Below are positions 57,596 to 64,000 of a stretch of 64,000 nt of DNA, piece after piece. How positions within the stretch are numbered: the first letter of the stretch is position 1; the number at the start of each line of letters is the position of its first letter. This DNA comes from Lactifluus volemus (taxonomy: Eukaryota > Basidiomycota > Agaricomycetes > Russulales > Russulaceae), in contig WTXI01000186.1 in the NCBI GenBank assembly GCA_022376515.1, positions 1 through 64,000 on the forward strand. Direction: 5' to 3'. Position numbers and translations under genes: made by a program. Under the pieces are notes generated by a model. The model was not told where the DNA came from and made no database searches. It saw nothing but the letters and a program-made list of their open reading frames with translations.

Positions 57596-59690
57596 TGAGG
57601 CCACATCATGTTCACGTTTGCGAGACAACTTGAAGAGTACGAAAGAAACCCTGGCACCCCTTCCTCTTCGCCAGGAGACATCTCCCGCTTGTAGGCCCTA
57701 CGCCACACTTGATACATGTGGAGCCCAACAGCTGTTAACCCTGTGCACGAAGGTTTTAAACGTTTAGCCTTCGTCATGTCGATGAAAGCTAAGGGTAAAG
57801 TGATCACGTGATTCCATTTCGCTCTGGAACAACTACTCCAACTTAGTACAGCTTTGAGGACCCACTAGTCGACCTCTTAGTAGGCGCGCCACCCTCAAAG
57901 CACAACTCCGGGATCCTTGGTCGAGCCATGGGCTTTGCTTGATGTAGATCGCTTTTGTCAGGTTCCCGACCCGGACATCATAATTTACGCAGGTCAATGA
58001 GCATGTGAAGGCGCGATCTCAAGCGTTAACCGGGGCCAAGGCATGGCCAAGGCGAGGCATACGCAAAGAGGCAGCCTCGTGTACGGAACAAGGGTGCGTA
58101 AACTCCGTGAGGGAGTCAAGCTACCATTGTGAACTGGTCAAAAAGGTACGATGTGATATGATGTGGTGACAGGCCTCCGAGGAATGGCTCCTTGTGTCGT
58201 TGCTTGCCTGCCTCTCTGCTTGCTTGCAGTGGAACGTTTCTCCTTTCGACCCCACCATTCTAATTTCTATTGAAGGGGACGCCACTGCCAATGGTACGCG
58301 GGATTGGACATGCCTCGAAAGACAATGATTGCGCAGTTCGATCAACCCAGGGGAATATGCAGAGTGCTATTTCAGGCCCAGCGTCTCTGAGGGTATTATG
58401 GTATGTTACACGAGACGAGTACAACTGCCGTAACCTAGAAATTATAGTTCGTTATGTGATCCGACATTGCAAAGCCATTGATACGGTCACTCACAGTAAA
58501 ACCCTGTTAGACACAATAGCCTACATCAAAGTGCATCCACAACAACCTCCGTGACGCACGAGATGCTGCTCGGTATTCGCTTCAGCTGGACGAGATGGTC
58601 GTCCCTTTGCATGATAGCTACATGAAGTAATCCCCCGGGCTAATGTCAGTTCCAGATCTACGAATTGGATGACGGCTCGCCGGACTTCGGCTATCTCGCT
58701 GACCGCCGGCAGTACCAGTGCTCCCTTGGCCCAGGCTCCACTGACCACTGAAAACGTGGAAAATGTGGCTCACCTAGATTCATTCGTCTCGGGTTGCATT
58801 TTAATGGGTTAACAGATGGGTTGATGGGACATTGGCGCAGGGCAAAGAGAATCCCAAGAGGCCAGCGTCTCCGCGAAACCTTATATGGTCCGTCCGTCTG
58901 TCCGAGTCATCACGAGGCGCCCAGTTCCCCTCGGCGGCTGCGAATCTTGCGATAAGGCTTATTGACAGACCATCCGGCGATGTCCCCTTTTTCGTAAGAT
59001 AAATGCCAGTAATAACGAGTTAATCCCGGGTAAGTGCTGGCCCATCATCGGAGTCACGTTGTCGAAGCAATGCAACGAGATTTCCAGGGGGGAACTCGGA
59101 GTCCCAATTCAAAGCACGAGGTGAACTGGTGACTGATGATGTATCTGACTTTGTGCAGAAAGTGGCAGCAGTACGGAGGAAACGACAGACAGGAGCTGAG
59201 CCTCTCTGCCTTTACGCAAATCAGGACCGGGGTTCTTGAAATGGCATATTTCAGACCGCCATGACCTTTCCACACAGTGAAAAGCTAAACACGTCGGCTT
59301 TCTTTGTCAGATATTGTGTACTTTATGAATCGGGATGACCCAGGGCCGGGGCAACGTTGCCCCTTCCCACCCCGTGCCCAGGTAATGACGCCACGTATAA
59401 ACAAGGGTTCTTTTTTTTTTTTTTACGAAAAATGTGGCGATGGCAAAGGCGCGGTCCCCGGGTATTGTAAAGGCAGCTGAGGAAGTAAGGAGCGTAGCAG
59501 TGTACTCGACGGTTTCGTGGTTGCGTGGGGCGATCTACTAACCCAACCGTTACCCCGGCCAAACCCGTACCCCAAGATTGGGGTTGGGGTCTTTACGGAT
59601 TAAGCAGCGTGAAGACATACAGTACCCTTAGCCTTACCCCACAGTTACCCTGCCCTCAACCTCAAACCCCGGGGGGTTGAGATACCCTAT
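57596..59690. other. Gene-poor stretch
   Basis: I see no supported gene. There is a run of 15 T (about 59409-59423), which could be a reversed poly(A) tail of a retroelement, and a G/C-rich patch with GGGGTTGGGGT (about 59580). Confidence 0.3.
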
Positions 59691-59892
59691 TGATCATTAG
59701 CCCAGACCCTTTCCTACCATCACCTTGGGCACATTGCGTTTGCGCCCGATGCGTTTTACTTTACCCTCTCTAAGCGGATGGGGTTGATTTGAGTGATTAC
59801 TTCTCCGTCGTACGTTAAATAGTACTCTTTCTCGCAAGAGTCTGATCCTCCACAATTCCCTCCTTGACTTACTTTCCCTTTCACACGTCTCC

Positions 59893-62666
59893 ATGTCGCT
59901 ACCGCTACACGACCGCGACTCTCGCTTCCAGACTACTGACTCCTCTCGCCACTCAAGTACTTCTTCGCTCAGCTCAGGAACGATTTCTCCCCCAACCTCC
60001 CTTGACAGCAACCCAATTTCTGATGGGGGATATTACCACGGTCCAGTTCACCACTCTCAGACATCGAGTCACCGTGAGAGTGGCAGCATTCTCACCAAAG
60101 TTGGCACCACCCCTGGCAATCCATTACCCCTAGCTAATAAAGGTGACCGTGTTGCCGTTGGCCGTACTCGACATGTGAGTGCTGGCCCAACTTCCAACGT
60201 CCAAGCTAGGATGGTTGGCTCAATTGACAAGATCCAGGTTCCGGCGAGTACCCTTCCCGAGAATATCGCAGTGCTACCCCCCTCTTCGATGAACGTCCCC
60301 CAACCTACGCCAAGCTCAGCCAACGATGCGCGAGCTATACTGGCTAGCCCACTCGCCCAGGCTGAGTTTTACCCACACGGAATTCTGGCTGCCGGTGGGA
60401 CTGGCGGTATCCCACCTCCTAGGGGTGGTCCACCTGTCAGCGTCCAAATCGCGAAGGGCGATACCGAACCTCCGGCTGGTGACGCAACCGACGTTGCTGA
60501 ACCTCCGAATGATGGCCTAGACAAAAATGTTTCCGTTCGAGAGCTTCTTGGCCTCGCCAATCCCGGGAGTGGCTACCCTCCAGCTACAGAGGCGATCAGA
60601 TATCTCCTTCAGGCTGTGGGACGCGATGTCGTGTCCTTCCGTCGTAACACGCAGGTCTCGTACATGTTCGTGGAACGTGCACGAAACCTCGTCAACGCGA
60701 TCAACAAGTACATCGAAAAAGTGGAGGATAGTTGCGATCCAGACTGGGATAGCTTTATGAAGTTTACGACGGCTATCGAGCCACTGGAAGAGTGAGCTCA
60801 TCCGATCATGTGTGAGACGTGCGCACTGATGCGATGCCTTGTGCCCAGTATCTTGTTCAAACTTCTCGCCGTCACGGAGGATGAGAAAGAGGGATACTTC
60901 TCTAGTACACGTTCCGTCTTACATTGCATTGTATCAGCCGAAATATGGGCCAAGAACAGATATGAGCTCCTGGACGCTCTCGAAACTGTCGATACCCGCC
61001 AGGAACTGGTGGTAAGACGAGCATGCAATACTCGTAAGTTGTTGCATGTACTCATAGGAATCTAGGATCTTTTAGACCAGCCCAACACCAGTCCCCGCAA
61101 AGAGGAGCGCCAAGAGGCACAAAGTCACGATGACAAGACGCTTCTCATCGAGATAAGGGATACAATTGACAAGCTCGTCGGAAATAAGAAGTATGTGTCA
61201 ATGCGTATCCTGGGATCCTCTGTTTTTTAATACTGCGCACAGGTTTCCTGCTTATGTGTCAAGAGTGAGAACCACTTTGGAGACGCTGCAGGCGAAAGTC
61301 ATTCGCGGGTCTCGTCCAGACGTAAGGTTCATTCACGCAGGGACTGTTCTTGTATTCACTTATCGGGCACAGTGGCTGGCAGTTTTTACTGTCAAGACAA
61401 GTATGCTTGTGCACGGCATACTCGAAATGTCACGGGCCGCAGAAATTGATCGGGAAGTTCTGGCCCATTTGAGGTCGAAGGCTGTTTGGGCGGAGGCCTT
61501 TGTGTGAGAGTTCAACTTCATGTTTCTGAGGTCACCTTAAACCCATATTTCCCAGCCTGGTAGACGCTTTACTGAGCGAGGATGAGGGTCAGCATACCCT
61601 ACCCCAACGTATCAAAGAGAAATATGACAGGTTCATTTTGACACTCAAGGTGAGCCTTGGTTTGTGCTCTTGATAGATCAAACTCCATATATCCGTGATA
61701 GGGAGCAAGCAATGTCACACTCCCACAATCATACGTGGACCTCGTGAAGCAAGCTGGTCGCATACGCCGGCCGTTCCAAGCACAAGCATTTGCCTTTGTC
61801 ATGCTCTGTCGCGCCTTGGCAGAGAAATTCACCGCAGTCGCGGATTCTCTCACAATCACAGACGAGAATATCGCCTCTGTCGAGATGTATGTGTATACTT
61901 TTGGTTCCTAGAATACCCGTTGACGCAGACATCCCCCCCAGTGCGTTCAACGAAACCTTCGCCGCACTGAAAACCGCAGAAAGGGCTGCCTTTGAGCTCA
62001 AAGATTTCGACTTGACAAACTTCTCGCAAGACGCAACAATCAAAGCGTTCTCGGTGGCGGAGTCTCTACTCCAGGAAAGCTTCGAGTCCTTTAATGTATG
62101 CCCTCTTCTATGCTTTCTGTCTAGTTTAGCATTGAGCGCCTCCCCAATAGCTGGGCGCAGAATGGCCGCACAAGCATTCAGATATTTCTTCTGCATTCGA
62201 GAGGGACAAGGAACGTATGGCACAACTGAATTGCTCGTTTAAAAAGGTGAGCCGTATGGCAAGAACCAGGAAAAATCTCTAACGGTGATGAAATACCAAA
62301 GGGCCTCAACAACACGACTCCAAAGATTTGGGTTAATGTCCGCATATGCGACCAAAGATATGATGGGACGGTACTCGTACATGCCTCTGGTACGCCACCT
62401 TTTATTCTCTAAATTGTATATTGAGGAGAGATTGCGTTCTAGTTGAGGGGGAAAGAACGATGCGCCTATCTGCTCTGCGTTGGAGCGTGGCTGAAGCCCT
62501 CGACGGAGAGCACGCGGCCAAGCAGGCACGCTCAAGTGGCACTTTCTACCAGCTGAAGAACAATCAGTGGTCAGAAATCCAGGACTTACAAGCGACCCTC
62601 GACGAGATTGCAAATGGAGATGAGCAGATCAAACTTCGGCTTGTCGTTCCTGAACTGATGCCCTAA
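59893..62666 (+). CDS. Unrecognised multi-exon gene
   Basis: Exons that join well: 59893-60791, 60849-61011, 61066-61190, 61243-61503, 61556-61649, and one from 61702. The last coding exon ends at 62666 (LRLVVPELMP). The front 200 residues are Ser/Pro/Thr-rich and probably disordered (MSLPLHDRDSRFQTTD). The rest is helical, for example IRYLLQAVGRDVVSFRRN, KLLAVTEDEKEGYFSSTRSV, LLIEIRDTIDKLVGNKK, RTTLETLQAKVIRG, SYVDLVKQAGRIRRPF and ADSLTITDENIAS. A joint near 61887-61911 would need a 25-nt intron, shorter than usual, so that part may be damaged or spliced differently. No catalytic motif or membrane segment is seen. Helical bundles of this look occur at the N-termini of fungal kinase and STAND proteins, but I cannot name a family. 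It lies between two direct repeats. Confidence 0.5.
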
Positions 62667-62704
62667 TTCGTTGTATGGTATTTTCCTTTTCTGTTCTGTG
62701 GGTT

Positions 62705-63180
62705 TTGAGGGTACAGTTGTTCCACGGTTTGTGCGGCTTGCTCAGTCGTGATATGTGCCAGTGAGAGCACCAGAATATATAATCACTTTTCGCCTTGCTT
62801 TTCGCGATCGCTACTAGTATGACGATCCACGGTTTCCGACCTGTTGTAATACTAGTACTGGCATGGTCACAGGTTGAGCAGGACAATAAAGTGCGTTCAA
62901 TTCACAGCTCCGACAAAATGCGCTCCATAATATCTTGATCCACGCCATCACCAATTCCGCCTTCGCTCCAGGTTGTTCTAAATCTCGACAGGGCGGCGCT
63001 GTGCCGTGACCAATGTGAACTGAGCAATCCCACAGAAAGAAATGCAGAGCGTGTCCGGTATCAATGAGAGCGCTTCAGACCGAGTGAAGGAGATCTTGGT
63101 GCCAGAGGAAGAGGGACTGACGCTGCATATGATGGTGGACCAGTTGCGGAGTGATTGAGTTACTCATAGATGGCATGCTA
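62705..63180. repeat. Direct repeat, copy 2, joined to STAND copy E
   Basis: This is the counterpart of 57085-57595. Here the sequence continues into the normal 3' flank of a STAND gene (ATAGATGGCATG, then copy E). Confidence 0.7.
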
Positions 63181-63435
63181 GCCTAGGGTGTGTTGATTAC
63201 AAAGGAACATTGAACGTTGAAAGTGTGCAGTTGGAGAGCAACAATTTGAAACGGGGACACATAAATGTCAGACCTCGCAGGGAAAGGCAATCCCCGTATC
63301 CAAAAGAGGACACTAACGGGGAGCTTTATTATTGAAAGTAAAACGAACTCAGAATTCAAGCCGCTATGTGGATTGACAACCGTAGAAGAGGTCATATTTT
63401 GTAGCATTTCGAAACAACAGCGCATATAACAGAGT

Positions 63436-64000
63436 CTATCCAGATAAACTATGAACATGTACCGTAGTCCAATTCGATCCGTGTACAAAGTTTGACAAAT
63501 CAAGCCAAGTTTCCTGTTTGCCTGCAATCCAGACCGTGTTAGCTCTATGAAAGTATGTCCGGTGAATCTGGGGAATCCATAACAGAAGTTCACCCTCTTC
63601 ACCACACATCCACCCATCACTATTAACCAAAAACTCGTTCATAAAATCGATCTTCTCAGTATCCTCCATTCTGACCTTCTTGACATGAACCGTACGATCT
63701 TGTGAGGCTGTGGCTCGGATGTGCTGCCCGTCCGGTGACAGTGCAACATGTCCAGAGTCGACTGATGCAGTGAATCCAGGAATCGGGTTTATTACCCCTC
63801 CAAGTCCTGATGGGGCATCCCACATGCGAATCGTGTGATCTGCTGAGGCTGAGGCTATGTGCTTCCCATCTGGCGAGAATGCAGCACATAATACCGTATC
63901 AGTGTGTCCAATAAACGGGGAAGCTATGACGTCTCCTGTTGCGATATCCCACACGCGAATTGTACGATCATTCGAGGCCGAGGCGATACATCGCCCGTTT
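63436..64000 (-). CDS. STAND protein copy E, C-terminal part (cut by window edge)
   Basis: The open frame covers the 13th-14th WD40 repeats (GHTDTVLCAAFSPDGKHIAS), the degenerate last repeat (QHIRATASQDRTVHVKK) and the family's usual tail (LLLWIPQIHRTYFHRANT, LDLSNFVHGSNW, VHVHSLSG). It continues beyond 64000. The tail is in frame, unlike in copy B. Confidence 0.85.
   Translation of the reverse strand, partial: NGRCIASASNDRTIRVWDIATGDVIASPFIGHTDTVLCAAFSPDGKHIASASADHTIRMWDAPSGLGGVINPIPGFTASVDSGHVALSPDGQHIRATASQDRTVHVKKVRMEDTEKIDFMNEFLVNSDGWMCGEEGELLLWIPQIHRTYFHRANTVWIAGKQETWLDLSNFVHGSNWTTVHVHSLSG

Noticed and set aside
57860..57925. Cluster of restriction-site-like words (ACTAGTCGAC, GGCGCGCC, GGGATCC) suggesting vector polylinker
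   Set aside because: The words are separated by ordinary sequence, and no adjoining vector sequence is seen. Chance is likely.

Overview
The window reads as an accessory, transposon-rich part of a basidiomycete genome, most likely an Agaricomycete of the Rhizoctonia/Cantharellales kind. Grounds: dense introns of about 40-60 bp with GT..AG ends, C2-NACHT-WD40 STAND genes, a KDZ-type DNA transposon and a poly(A)-tailed LINE. The genus is an inference from protein style, not shown by a search.

The backbone is a head-to-tail tandem array. A unit of about 10.1 kb carries, on the minus strand, a large STAND gene (C2 domain, helical linker, NACHT NTPase, 14 WD40 repeats plus a degenerate 15th). Upstream of that gene lie an unrecognised plus-strand spliced gene and a minus-strand leucine-rich F-box/LRR-like gene. 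Six STAND copies are visible: copy 0 (1-1564, 5' part only), copy A (5361-10868, riddled with small indels), copy B (15631-21238, the best candidate for a working gene, with a 1-nt shift after the propellers), copy C (25757-31317, intact propellers and C-terminus but a 2-nt gap in the linker), copy D (53636-55470, 5'-truncated) and copy E (63436-64000, cut by the window edge).

The units are paralogues, so each one serves as an empty-site control for insertions in the others. This gives precise boundaries for: a 12,905-bp KDZ transposon (31681-44585) with a 7-bp duplicated target, inverted arms of 2.0-2.5 kb, a spliced KDZ transposase and at least one spliced cargo gene of unknown function; a 3,165-bp element with TA flanks (46918-50082), AAGCA-rich arms and what look like fragments of condensin subunit 1 and F-box host genes; a 394-bp solo LTR (50261-50654); an internally deleted LINE (50718-52018); and a 283-bp MITE (13657-13939).

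Right of 55470 the array is broken. It holds about 1.6 kb that I cannot assign, a relic of the unit's 3' flank (57085-57595), about 2 kb without a gene, and an unrecognised multi-exon plus-strand gene (59893-62666). The same flank sequence recurs at 62705-63180, followed by copy E.

Biologically, the STAND genes are of the class that drives non-self recognition (heterokaryon incompatibility) in filamentous fungi. The NACHT domain would be the switch and the two near-identical WD40 propellers the sensor. The repeated companion genes could be partners or passengers; the sequence cannot decide.
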